64,000 nt of DNA from assembly GCA_009761415.1 (NCBI GenBank), contig QUOL01000025.1:62001-126000 (forward strand). Direction: 5' to 3'. The notes under the pieces were generated by a model, which did no database searches, had not been told where the DNA came from, and saw only the letters and a program-made list of their open reading frames with translations. The position numbers and the translations under genes were made by a program. The DNA comes from Sarcomyxa edulis. Its lineage: Eukaryota > Basidiomycota > Agaricomycetes > Agaricales > Mycenaceae. Positions 45,374 to 56,969 of the stretch are shown piece by piece. Every line of letters starts with the position of its first letter. Within the stretch, counting starts at the first letter, position 1.

Positions 45374-46192
45374 GGCTGATTCTGGGAGGTAGGTCACATT
45401 CTTCGGCGGATGATGGATTAGCTGGCGATAGCTGGCTTATGAGACCGAAGAGGGCATGTCTTTGATGAAGATGAAGATGGTCAGGACTGTGCGTCGTGCG
45501 AGTCATGACTCGAGCCTCAGCCTCAGAGCCATCCAGATTCGCATTATGATTCCAGGGGTTGAAGAGGCCTGAAGGAACACAAGTATGACATGGAGCTTCG
45601 AGAGAAGAGGTATCGTATCACGAGGACCAGCCAGCCAGATGAGAAGAGATGTTGTCAGTGTGCTGCCAGTCATTTCGTGGCCTACGAAGACCGTTTGATT
45701 GAATGGCACCGGTGGAGCTGGGTGAGGTACGAGGTCAGGTCATCTGTCTTGCCTGGGCTTCGAACGATGATGTCCCATCAGGCTGTCCTTAGTAGCGAAA
45801 GCTTGAGTCATAGTGATGGCGAAGGATGCAACAAGTAGAGAGTTTTCGCTGTAAAAGTCACGGTTCAAGAGGCTGTGCAAAAGACAAGTCGTGCGGACCT
45901 CGGACCGATAGGTATTTGTCCTGTGTTAGGCAAGAGCATCTAAAAATTACCGGCACGTGCGTACATTCTAACTTGAAATTTCTGAGATCGACGAGGACGT
46001 CTGCAGCTGTGTGTTCACTGTTTCTCTTGCCTGGCGATCCTTCCAGATCTCGTTTCGCCCTAGGCCTTCTATTTGGTTAGAACATACCCCGACCTACCGT
46101 ACGGAATTAGAACATCGCAACCGGATCCTGGAATCTGGATCTCACGAATTTTCGAGGACGCTACAGTTAAATAACTTCTTCGAGTTATAGTT

Positions 46193-49100
46193 ATGGAGTA
46201 CACCGAGGAGGGACATCGTATCAAACGATTCAAGGTGTGTATCTATACACACTGTATCCCATATATATGTCCTCTGATAGATTTGACCTCTAACAGCATC
46301 AATCATACAACCAAACGCTAAAAGACGTCCACCTACCCTCTGCGCTTTCGGAGACTCAGTTCGATCATGAAATAGGCGTGCGTCCAAGCCCTTGCTCATT
46401 CCCCATCACTTACATTCACAATTACTGACTGACTGACTGGAACTTTGGAACATTGGAATATTATAATTACAGGACAACGACTCGCACTTCCACGAATCCC
46501 TCGAACACTGGCGCCAACTCAACCTCGCACCTAGTTTTCTTAAATTCGCACAACATGCCAGTCCACTATCAGCGTCCATGCCCTTGTTACTGCATAATTG
46601 GAGGGAGATTGTGGAGTTGTGGGTTGTTCAGCTGGGAGAAGCGGATGATGAGGGGTTGAGAGCTTTATTGGAGTGAGTTGCCGTTTCATTCTCGTTTCGA
46701 GAAGAGATCTAACGTCGGTTTAGCCTCCTCCAAAAAATGACACACGACCTCCGAACGACCCTCTCACCCGTATACACAAAACTCTTAGCCCTCCTCCTCA
46801 AACTCCTCCCGAGGGCAATTTCAGCACCGGCACTAACCGCACTCCTCTCCTCCCTCGCGTCCCTATTCAAACATCTACTCGTCCCACTCACCCTCAACCA
46901 CCTTGAGGTCCTATCGCAAACGTGGGCTTCTATTAGGGAAGTCCTCCCGAAATGCCTTCCGGAGATCCAGAGGGCTTTCGCGGAGGTGTGGGGTGGGAGT
47001 GTGTTGCGGAGACTGAAGAGTGGGGCGAGGGAGGAGGCGGTGGGGTTGATGGCGGGGAGTGTGCAGGGTGTTGAGGATTCGGTTGCGTGGATGTTCGTTT
47101 TTGCTTGCAAGGTGCGTTTCTGTTCCTCCGTTTTCTGTTTTTTCTGGGTCTCGTATTGATTGATTGAATGACTGATGCATGATTGTAACATTGTAGTCCG
47201 TATCACAAACAATGCACACAGCGACACTATCCATCCTCACCCCTCTCATCGACTACCACTTGACCTCCTCGTCTTCATCTTCATCTTCATCCAATTCATC
47301 CAACACAAACCCAGACGTCACCTACACGCTCATCCGCCGAACACTCACAGCTCTCATCCATCACGTCAAAAATGCAGATCAATTTTCCTCCGTCGGAGAG
47401 TTTCTGGTCACTCGGTTCTGCGCTTCTGTAGCGGAGCCGCAGGACCCGGAATATTTGCGTAAAGTCATGGAGATCGTTTCGATACCGTGTTCGGTGCGGC
47501 ATGGGTCTCGTCTCACTCGTAAGCACCCCACCCCCACCCCACCCCACCTATTTAACACTTGCAATGAGCATGCTGCTAACTTCCTTCCTTACCCACTTCC
47601 ACTCTACAGCAAAACAAATCTCAACCCTCTCATCCCAATTCCCATCCCTATCACTAACCTCAACCTCGCAAGATCCCCTACTAACGACCGCCCTACTCAA
47701 ATTCACCGTAGCCATCCTCATGGCAGGTCATTTGGATATCGCTACGGGGCGGAAGGTTATTGAGAGGGTGTGGGAGCAGAACGCAAAAGGGGACGGGAAG
47801 GGGAATGGGAATACGGGGTTTGCTGTTAGAGTATCCGGGGCTCTTGCGGAGCTGGGGTGGAGTGGGTGGAGGGTTGTTGGGTTGGGGAGTGTGTTGAGGG
47901 GGACGATGAGGGTGTTGGGGGTGGTGGAGGATGCAGGAGGGGATGTAAGGCAGAAGGAGAAGGAGAAGGATAAGAGGAAGGTGGTGGGGTTGGCGGCTGC
48001 GTTGTGGAGGGATAAGAAGTTGAAGGAAGGGGATGTGGATCTTGTGTGGAGAACGAGGATTGAGGGGTGGGCGATTGGGAGGTTGGAGGAGTGGAGTAGG
48101 AGGACGATGGAGGATGATGAGGTGTGTGCCTTCCTTTTTTCCTCTTCTTTATGGATGATATGGATGGGTTTGCTGAATGGACTGCGACGTTTTAGACCAT
48201 GGAACTCAGCGACATACTGACTCTATCAAATTTCCTATCATCCGTAACACCCTACCTCGTCCGAATCGTCGAGAAGACTCTCGCGATCGAACGTCCCGAA
48301 AAAACAGAATCATCTTCGTTCGATGAAGCCTCATTCGCTAACTCTGCGTGGGTCTTAGGTGCATGCATGCAGAATCTGGCTAAACAGAATTCCGATTGGA
48401 TTGAGGTTGGGAGTGTGGATTTGACAAAGTGGACGCGAACGGCGATTGAGAAGTGGGGGTCGTCGGAAGATGTGCTGGCTGGTTTAGTTGCTCTCTCTAA
48501 TTCCTGGTATATATTCAACCTCACTTCCCTCTCCCTGAGTGTCTACAAATCTGATTCTGATCCTGATTCTCATCTAGTCCCTCCACAACCCGCACCATAC
48601 CCCTCGAAGAAGTATACCCATCTCTCCGGGATTCACTCCTCTCTCACTCACGGTCATTACGCCTCAACACCCTCCACCTCCTCTCCTCATCCAAACTGAT
48701 CGCATCGCCGCCCGATGTACACGAAGTCGTCAAGCGGTGTTTGCAAGGTGAGGAAGTGGCGTTGGATGTACAGGGTGTTAGGGAGAGGCTTTTGAGGATT
48801 GGGAGAGTTGGGTTGGTTGTTAAAGATGGGGACGCGTTGGGGGCTGATTTGTGTGCGAGGTGGCTTGTTGGTGAGTGGTTCTTGGTTTTTCCCATCGTGC
48901 CACTCGTTTTTTTTCGATTCTGATCATCGGTGTTGTTTATTTATTTTATAGCTCAGTTGAAAGTCAATTTACGTCCGCTTTGGTCACCTACGACTACGGC
49001 ATTAGCATCCCTCGCTGAGCGCTTCGGGGATGTGGTGTGGCGTCTTTTGTTTGATGAATTGACAGGGCTGTATCTGAATGTCAAGCCTACCGATACCATG

Positions 49101-52100
49101 ATGCCCTTTTGGATGGATAACGATACTGAAGACCAAGATACCGGCAATGTCAACGACCCTTGGGAGGACGAACGGACATGGAGAGATCCTAGTGCCCATA
49201 AACTTCGAGAGATTGTTGTTAAATGGCTTGATGATGACCATATGACGGCTAAAGCACTCCAGGTATGTGTCCCCTCATTTCTTCTACTTCGATTCACTCA
49301 AATATAGGTATCCTTCAAGAACTTGCAGGGCTCTCGAGACCGTCTTGATTACCAGTCATACGAGTTCCAACTCCTTGCAGCCCTCGGAGAAAGCTCGTCA
49401 TTAGCTGAAAAACACAACCGAGACTTGGTCCCGTTCTTCTTGTCGCTTGCTGGCCCAGACGCTCTGACGAAACTATCACGTCAAAAACTCAGTGCCTGGC
49501 TGACGCTCTTCTCGAAATTCACGAATCCCAAAGCATTGTATTCCACAGAAACCCTCCATACCCTATATATCACACTTCTATCCCATCCCGATCGCGCCAT
49601 GCAGCTTCTATCCCTATCCTGTCTCTTCACCTATAAATCGCCGCACCTCGTAGCCCACGAGAGCAAACTCCGTACACTCCTCGATGATACCCGCTGGAGA
49701 GACGAGCTCACGTCCTTGGATCTGACTAATATCGAACCGCAGAATCGTGCTGAACTGGTAGACGTCGTCATTCGTCTGTTATTCGGTTTGATGTTGGAGA
49801 AGAGAGGTCGATCTCGGGGGGCTGATCGGAGAGCGGCTGTTCTGAGTACGCTCGCGGGGTGTACGGACGAGGAACTTGGGTTGTTGGTGGATTTGATGCT
49901 TAAACCTCTGCATTCGGATAGCGGTTCGCAGAGGCAGGCTGGATTCTCTCTTCATGATCTGTCGGATGGAACGTCGGAGAAGCAGCAGATCGGTTTCCTT
50001 ACCCTGCTGGGTGACGTGCTGAAGAATCTCGGGTCCAGGCTTTTGAGATACTGGCCTGCACTTTTGGGGTCAACTATCGATTTGGTCGCGAAGGCGCAGG
50101 CACGTATTACTGCAGCCACCCAAGATGGAGACGAAGCCGCAAAGGACGAGGAACTTGGCGACGACGTAGACGAGGAGGCGAATGACGATGCGGAGGTATC
50201 TTCTTCGAAGATTACCCGATCCATAAGACAGTTGGGCCTGAAACGATTCGCGGATTTCTTCCGTCAACCAGTGACCTTCGACTTCAAGCCGTTCATGAAA
50301 GACTCGTTTACCTATTTCATTTCCCCTCGACTTCCATCCCTCGATAAGGAAAATACCCAAGCTCCTTCAGCGTTGCTAGAATTATTCTTCGCATGGACAC
50401 ACGATGGCGATCATGTCAGGTTCCTCGTCGATTACGACGCGCGCACGCTACCCAAGATATATGACTGCTTAATTGCAACCAACGTCAAACCAGCTGTCGT
50501 TTCGCGAATCTTTGATATTGTGGACAAGTTGTTGGCATTTTCGACCGTGGACGAAGTAATTTCGGAGACGGTTGTCAAGCCCCATGTTTCCCAACTGTTG
50601 AATAACCTAGCCCTGCTGGTAGAACGCTCCAAAGGCGTAGCTACTGTCTCGACTCCTCTTGGCCAGCGACAGATCAGCATCCTTTCCGAGATCGCACAAT
50701 ATTCAACAGATGCCACTCAGGCTTCTACACTCCTCACTCTATTCTCCCCTCTACTTCGTCGTCCTGCGAAAATTGTCCCCGAGAAGGTCAAGGTTGATCT
50801 TCTAAAGATTTTGAGTAACCTCCTACCCCTTATACCCGACCTCTCAGACCGAAGCACGCCCGTCTACACCAAGACATACGAGTTACTCTCTCAGCTCTTC
50901 CAGACTCTCCGATCACGTCCTGCTCGAATGGGCCTTGTATTTGCATTCCAATGCCTCGCCCGACTCGATCATATGCTCCAACCATTGGCCGAACTTCTAG
51001 AGTCACTCAATGCTTACTCTTCTAAACGGATGGACGAGCCTGACTTTGACCGTCGCTTGACTACATTCGCGACCTTGAACGAACAGCTCTACAACACACT
51101 TCCTCCGCACGATTGGCTCCCTATCTTGTATAACATGCTCAGCTTCATCCAAGATCCCACTGAGATGGCTGTCCGAAATAACGCCTCATTCGCCCTTCGG
51201 CACTTCGTAGACCTCGTTGTTGCAAATGCAGATCCGGAGTATGAGGCTATATTCATGCGAGTTCTTCTTCCCGGACTCAAAAACGGATTGCGCTCCAAGA
51301 ACGAAATGGTTCGATCGGAAATTCTGGGAGTTATTGGATATGCCGTGACAAAGTGTGATCGTATAAGCTCTTTACAAGAAATGCAGGTCTTGCTCGCCGC
51401 TGGCGATGAGGAAGCCAACTTTTTCAATAACATCCATCACGTCCAGATTCACCGACGTTCTCGAGCTCTTCGTCGTCTGGCCGACTTGTGCGACGAAGGT
51501 CATCTCCGTAGTAGCACGCTCGCCGATATTTTCGTTCCTTTGGTTGGGAACTATATCACCACTACAGCATCTCTGGACCATCATCTTGTCAACGAGGCTA
51601 TTTTGACGACCGGGAGGATGGCCAAGCATCTTGCTTGGGGGTCATACTATGCGCTGGTGCAGAAATACTTAAGACTCTCGCGGGAAAAGGACGAGTCTGA
51701 GCGTGTCTACGTCCGCACTCTCGTAGCCCTGTTGGATAATTTCCATTTCCCTATGGAAGAGGTTGTAGTACCGGAAGCCCCGAAAACGAGTGACGATACA
51801 GGCGATGCCGACGAACACGAGATCGAAGATGAAACATCTGTACCGCCGCCCAAGTCATCAGATGCCAAAAATGTAGCTCGGATTGCAGATGCAGTCAACA
51901 TCCGTCTCCTCCCGAACCTTTTGAACCATTTGGAGAAGCACGACGCCACAACGGAAGACAGTACTCGAATCCCTATCGCAATCGGTATCGTCACAGTCGC
52001 CAAGCATCTACCTACAGCGACGCGTGAGCCTCAGATTTCTCGGCTACTCACTGTCCTCAGTCAAATATTGCGAAGCAGATCTCAAGAGACCAGAGATCTG

Positions 52101-55030
52101 ACTCGCGACGCTCTCGCTCGAATTGCGGTCTCACTTGGGCCCTCCTATCTTCCCCTCATAATCCGTGAACTACGTGGAGCTTTGTTACGCGGTCCCCAGC
52201 TTCATGTTTTGGCGTACGTTACTCATGCGCTACTCGTCCATGTAACGTCGGGGGAGCACGCTGATGCCTTCGATAAGCTCGATGAGTGTGTCAATGATGT
52301 CGCATATGTATCCGCAGAAGTCGTCTTTGGCGAGTCTGGAAAGGACGTCCAAGCAGAAGAATTTAAGACGAAAATGCGGGAGGTTCGGACTTCATCTGCC
52401 AAAGGTCTGGATTCATTCAACATCATGGCTAAGTTCATTACACCCTCCAAAATCAGCGGCCTTCTGGTCCCACTACGGTCGATCATGCAGGAAACCGAGT
52501 CGGTCAGGGTGACCAATCTTGTCGAAGAAGTTCTCAAGCGGGTAGCCAGCGGGCTCAACGCCAATAAGCACCTTGTCCCAGGTGAACTATTGGTCCTGTG
52601 CCACACTTTGATCAGTCAAAACTCCCGATTCCTCAAGCAGGCTCCTGCACGGCGTAAGAATCAAGCCAAAGGCGACGCTATCGTTCAGATTAAACGGCAG
52701 GAGGCAACGGTCACTGACCATTATGCCAACAATTCTTTCCGGTACATTATCATCATTCTCCTGACATTGTCTGTTTGCTAACCACATCTTTTGTATCCAG
52801 TTTTGTAGCTTTCGGTCTAGATCTCTTCAACACCGCTCTACGACGAAATCGGTTTGATTTCCGTGACTCAGCTATCATCTCGCGTCTGGAATCCATGGTC
52901 GTGGTCGTCGGAAATACACTCTATTCCAGCAGCACTCCTGTACTACTGCTTGGCTTGAAGTCCACCGCTGCTTTGATCAAATGCCCTCTCAAGTCTCTGA
53001 CCAACTCACTACCTGTCTTCATTCGTCAAATCATCGATATCATCAAGCAATCCGGTAATACCGAATCCGAGGTTGTCCAGGTTGGTTTCAAGTCACTAGC
53101 CAGTATTCTTCGGGACGGTCCAGCGGCAGAAGTCAAGGAGAAGGATTTAGTCTACCTCCTAGAACTCCTCTCGCCTGATCTGGAAGAACCTGCTCGTCAA
53201 GCTTCGGTGTTCACCATGCTCCGCGCCATAGTTTCTCGAAAATTCGTCGTCCCTGAAATCTACGATCTAATGGACAAAGTTTCGGAGATCATGGTGACGA
53301 GTCAGTCACCCCAAGTCCAAGAGCTTTGCCGCGGGGTTCTACTCCAATTCCTTCTTGATTACCCTCAAGGTAAAGGCCGTCTTCGAAACCAAATGACCTT
53401 CTTCGCGAAGAATCTATCGTATGTATACGAGAGCGGGCGTAAATCTGTTATGGAGCTTCTCGGAGCTGTCGTTGCCAAATTCGAGGTCAAACTCGTTAGA
53501 GAATATGCTGATCTCGTTTTTGTCGCGCTTGTCATGGTCGTAGCGAACGACGACTCGTCAAAATGTCGAGAGATGGCGGGTCAGCTCATCAAGACTCTTT
53601 TCACCCGCCTCGACGACGAACATCGGAAGACTATTCTCTCTCATCTCCATGCCTGGGCGACACAACATACGCAACCTCAACTTGCACGGGTGTCTTCGCA
53701 GGTTTACGGACTCATTATCGATGTTCTGCAGGCCGATACACTTCCGTACGTACCCGCCATCATGGATGACCTCCGTGCGGCCCTCGAGCGCAGTGCACAG
53801 TCGCTTGAGTCCTTGGAGGACAACGATGCAATGGATGTCGATCTAGATTGGCAAGTGCCCTACCATGCTCTGATCGTCCTTTCGAAAACTATCCGCGTCT
53901 TCCCCGAGTTGACCACACAGCAAGACAAGGTCTCATGGAAGCCCATCGTCGCCCATCTCCTCTTCCCACACGCATGGGTCCGCACGGCTTCCTGCAGATT
54001 ACTCGGCCTTCTATTCACCGCCGTCCCCGTCACTGCTCCTACGAATGATCTACCCGACGACTCACCTCTCTCGCGTATAGGCATGCAAGAAGTAGCAAAG
54101 AAGTTGTGTCAGCAGCTGAAAAGCGAACATCTAGACGAACCTCTGAGCTTACAAGTAGTGAAGAATCTCTTCTACGTCGGAAAGTGTTTGTATGCCGTGC
54201 CTCTTGTCGCCCGTGATCCTGTCGATGTCGAAGAAGATGGCTCGGAAGACGAAGAAGAGACGGTACAGAAAGAACGGGATCCGCTGCCGTGGTTATTCTC
54301 GAAACTTTCGTATCAAGTCAGGTCTGCGCATATTGCTCGGCGTAATAGGTCTTTCAGCACCGTAAGCATTTTTTTTTCGAATATTCATGCCTTTCGATTC
54401 TGATGTATTCGATCCTGCAGGCTAATTGGTCTCAACAACCGTTAGCAGTCTTGCGGTGGTTCGCTGCTATGGCTTCCTTCATGGACCCTACCAGACTTGA
54501 GCAATTCTTGGTCCACATCCTCGCACCGCTCTATCGTATCACAGAGGACGACACTATTCGTGATACTCAGATGGGTTCGTCCGTCTACTTGTTAATGACC
54601 AATGGCCACTACTGAATGTATTCTCATCCAGACGAGCTCAAGACGTTGGCGATCGAACTACAGGATCTTGTCCAATTTAAGGTCGGTACGACGAAATTCT
54701 CCAACACGTACAACCAGATTCGTCAAGGTATCCTTGGGGTACGCAGAGAGCGGAAAGCCGCTAGGGTCATGCAGGTACGTTTTTCCCTCGACATCCGCCT
54801 AAATCTGGCCAACTCATTTTGTTTTCTTCTTTTTTTAGGCAACTACAAACCCACAAGCAGCAGCTCAGCGGAAACAACAGAAAAATGTCATTAAAAAGGA
54901 CAGTCGGAAGAGAAAAAGTCAGGCTTTCGCGTGAGTCTTCCTTACTGAACTCGGAAACTGTGCAAATGATTCTAATCTCGTTCCTTAAAGTGACACTAAA
55001 GGTGGGAGTAAGAGAAGAAGGGAGGAATAG
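46193..55030 (+). CDS. UTP20: U3 snoRNP / SSU processome protein UTP20
   Basis: Very large HEAT-repeat scaffold of the small-subunit processome, needed for 18S rRNA cleavage; nucleolar. Start at 46193 (MEYTEEGHRIKRFK, exon 1), then HQSYNQTLKDVHLPSALSET and FHESLEHWRQLNLAPSFLKF, the typical N-terminus. The largest exon (about 49327-52741) includes RRAAVLSTLAGCTDEELGLL, the core of the DRIM domain, then FFRQPVTFDFKPF and EIAQYSTDATQASTLLTLF. Later exons give FVAFGLDLFNTALRRNRF and the C-terminus VRRERKAARVMQ, KQQKNVIKKDSRKRKSQAF and KGGSKRRREE, a basic nucleolar tail across the last introns. About 2,600 residues after splicing, as in the family. Introns cluster at both ends. A poly-Ser run (near 47266-47290) and an acidic patch (near 50130-50190) are low-complexity inserts. 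No frame break seen. Confidence 0.95.
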
Positions 55031-55183
55031 TAGACCAGGACAGCTGACTAGAATTCTATCTTATTCACGGCGTTCGTATTCTTGGGCTTTGCGGGACCAT
55101 GCATTAAATTATTAGACAATAATGTATCATATACAAATATACAAATCTCGATAGCAGTACATTTCAGTAGCGTTCAATCCATG

Positions 55184-56156
55184 CTAAGACAGATCCATAG
55201 GTCCTTCCCCTTCAGCTGGAAAACAAAGCTCGCTTTCTTCCAATGCAGCATCGTCGTCATCCTCATTCCAATCACTCGTCGTCTCCCACTCATTCTCGAA
55301 CTCGATATCAATTGTCAGCTCTTCGTCACCATCGTCCGCATCTGTAAGTGGCATGAAAGAAGCGAGTTGTGGAGGAAGATATGTCGAAGGGTTGTGTGAG
55401 ATGGGCTGAACCCAGCGTCGTTCTCTGAGTCGTTTATGTCTCTCGCGATCTTCTTCTATTCGTTTAAATATATCGTTTCGGGAGAATGAGGTGAGTGGCG
55501 GTTGGGAAGTGGAGGAAGGTGGGCCGTCGTCCGTTGGGGGATTACGTATACTGAGTGATGCTAATATATCGTCGATTTTTTGAGGGTCTATCACACGTTT
55601 GTTTCTCCAGTTTTCCAATATCTGGATGGAAGGTTTGGTCTGTGCATTTCTGGAAAGGTACAATCAGAACATACCTGTTTTGTACTTGTGAGGTTTGGTA
55701 ACCCTTGTCTTCCTGCCGGGACGACGTATTCTACTATTTTGCCCAGATCTCGAGCGACGAAATTGACGTATTGATTGTTGGCACTGGCGTCCGGACCAAT
55801 CGAGTTTGAGTGGGACTTGACAAGAAGACATGTCTCGCACAAAGAATCGAGAAAATAGAGGATGTTGACACGAGCATTGATAGAACCCTGCAAAAAAATG
55901 AACATCCTGGTCAACGTCTGCAACGAATGGGGGATATCCAACACACCTTCTGGCATTCTTCGACTATGCAGTCCCAGAGATCTTCCCCGCATGGAGGGAA
56001 GTATTTTATAGCAAAAGCGACTACTTTTTGAATGGACTGCTGAGAGCTGGTTGAGCGATTTAGGACAATACCTCGAAGATTGATTTATGGGGGTACTGAC
56101 GCATTCAGCCTTCGCAGTAAAGCCAGGAATTGCATTCGTACTTCGAATGGATCCAT
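55184..56156 (-). CDS. CTK3: CTD kinase subunit gamma (CTK3)
   Basis: Regulatory subunit of the CTDK-I complex, which phosphorylates Ser2 of the RNA polymerase II tail; nuclear. About 270 residues in five exons. The N-terminal CID-like helical domain is clear: MDPFEVRMQFLALLRRLNA, then SQQSIQKVVAFAIKYFPPCG and DLWDCIVEECQK, then GSINARVNILYFLDSLCETC. It continues YVNFVARDLGKIVEYVVP and ILENWRNKRVIDPQKIDDIL. The second half has RNDIFKRIEEDRERHKRLRE, the conserved C-terminal helix, and a very acidic tail (DEELTIDIEFENEWETTSDW). The first intron splits the codon after RLN; all joins keep frame. Its partners CTK1 and CTK2 are not in the window. The 3' end faces UTP20, 153 bp away. Confidence 0.92.
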
Positions 56157-56969
56157 TGTGCTCGAGATGTTATTGATGGAGGAACTCTGAGAGATGCAAA
56201 GTACCTTGAGCCGCAGAGTCCCGCTAGTAGATGGTAAGCGCCGAAGAAGAAATTCACGCGTCAATTGGCGTCAAACGCTTCTTGGCCTGAACCACCCACC
56301 CGCCGGTATCCCATGCATGCATTTCTGGCTTTCACTCAATGAATACACGTTGCACCGTCGTCTTGCAGGGGTTCTCACCATCATCATGCTGCAGCAGTCA
56401 GCCTGTGGCACGGATTCAGGTTCCTATGTTTCCAAAGTTCGACTAAGTTTGCAAATATAAGACGAGGCTCAGGCAAGTGCATCTCGGTTTTCAAAAACAA
56501 AGTATATATCTGATGCAACATTGGCGTCACTTGACATAAATATACAAATCTTCGGCACCCCAATGACTCGAAGAGCATTCGTCTTCTGACTTGACTTATC
56601 TGAATGGACTCTGCCGTACAAAGCTCCAATGTTCGGTTCAGACAGCGTCTCCTCAGTCAGAATAAGGGACACTATGCCTTCATTGACTCCAGCGCCTGGA
56701 ACTTGGAAGCAGCTAACCCAAGCAGAAGTCTGCTTTTGAATTGTACTCTGACTATAGTCATGTCCCTACTATTGCTACTGGCCATCGACATCCTAGTTTC
56801 GATATTGGAGAGAATTGGGGCTCTATGTTGGCACGCTATCCATTTCTCTGAGGAAACCCTCTGCCTATCACGTCTATACATAGATTATGGTTTACGCCAT
56901 GAGGCGATCCGTAGTCTCTTAAAGGTGTGTCTTTTCACTTTCACCTCTCTACCTCTCCTGCTGCTGTAC
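56157..56969. other. Divergent spacer CTK3 / dynamin-like gene, with a long upstream open frame
   Basis: 813 bp. From 56604 a frame stays open into the dynamin-like coding region, with two hydrophobic runs (LTIVMSLLLLLAIDILVSIL near 56750-56805). A likely GT...AG intron (GTGTGT at about 56924, TAG at about 56978) lies in the 5' leader, so the upstream frame is probably untranslated. Confidence 0.45.

Larger units (their letters stand above)
44946..46192. other. Intergenic, 1.25 kb divergent spacer with tandem duplication
   Basis: Between the DPBB gene and UTP20. It holds a TATA-like box for the DPBB gene (45003-45009, minus) and a tandem duplication (45071-45373). The remainder to 46192 shows no gene and should carry the UTP20 promoter. 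Confidence 0.55.
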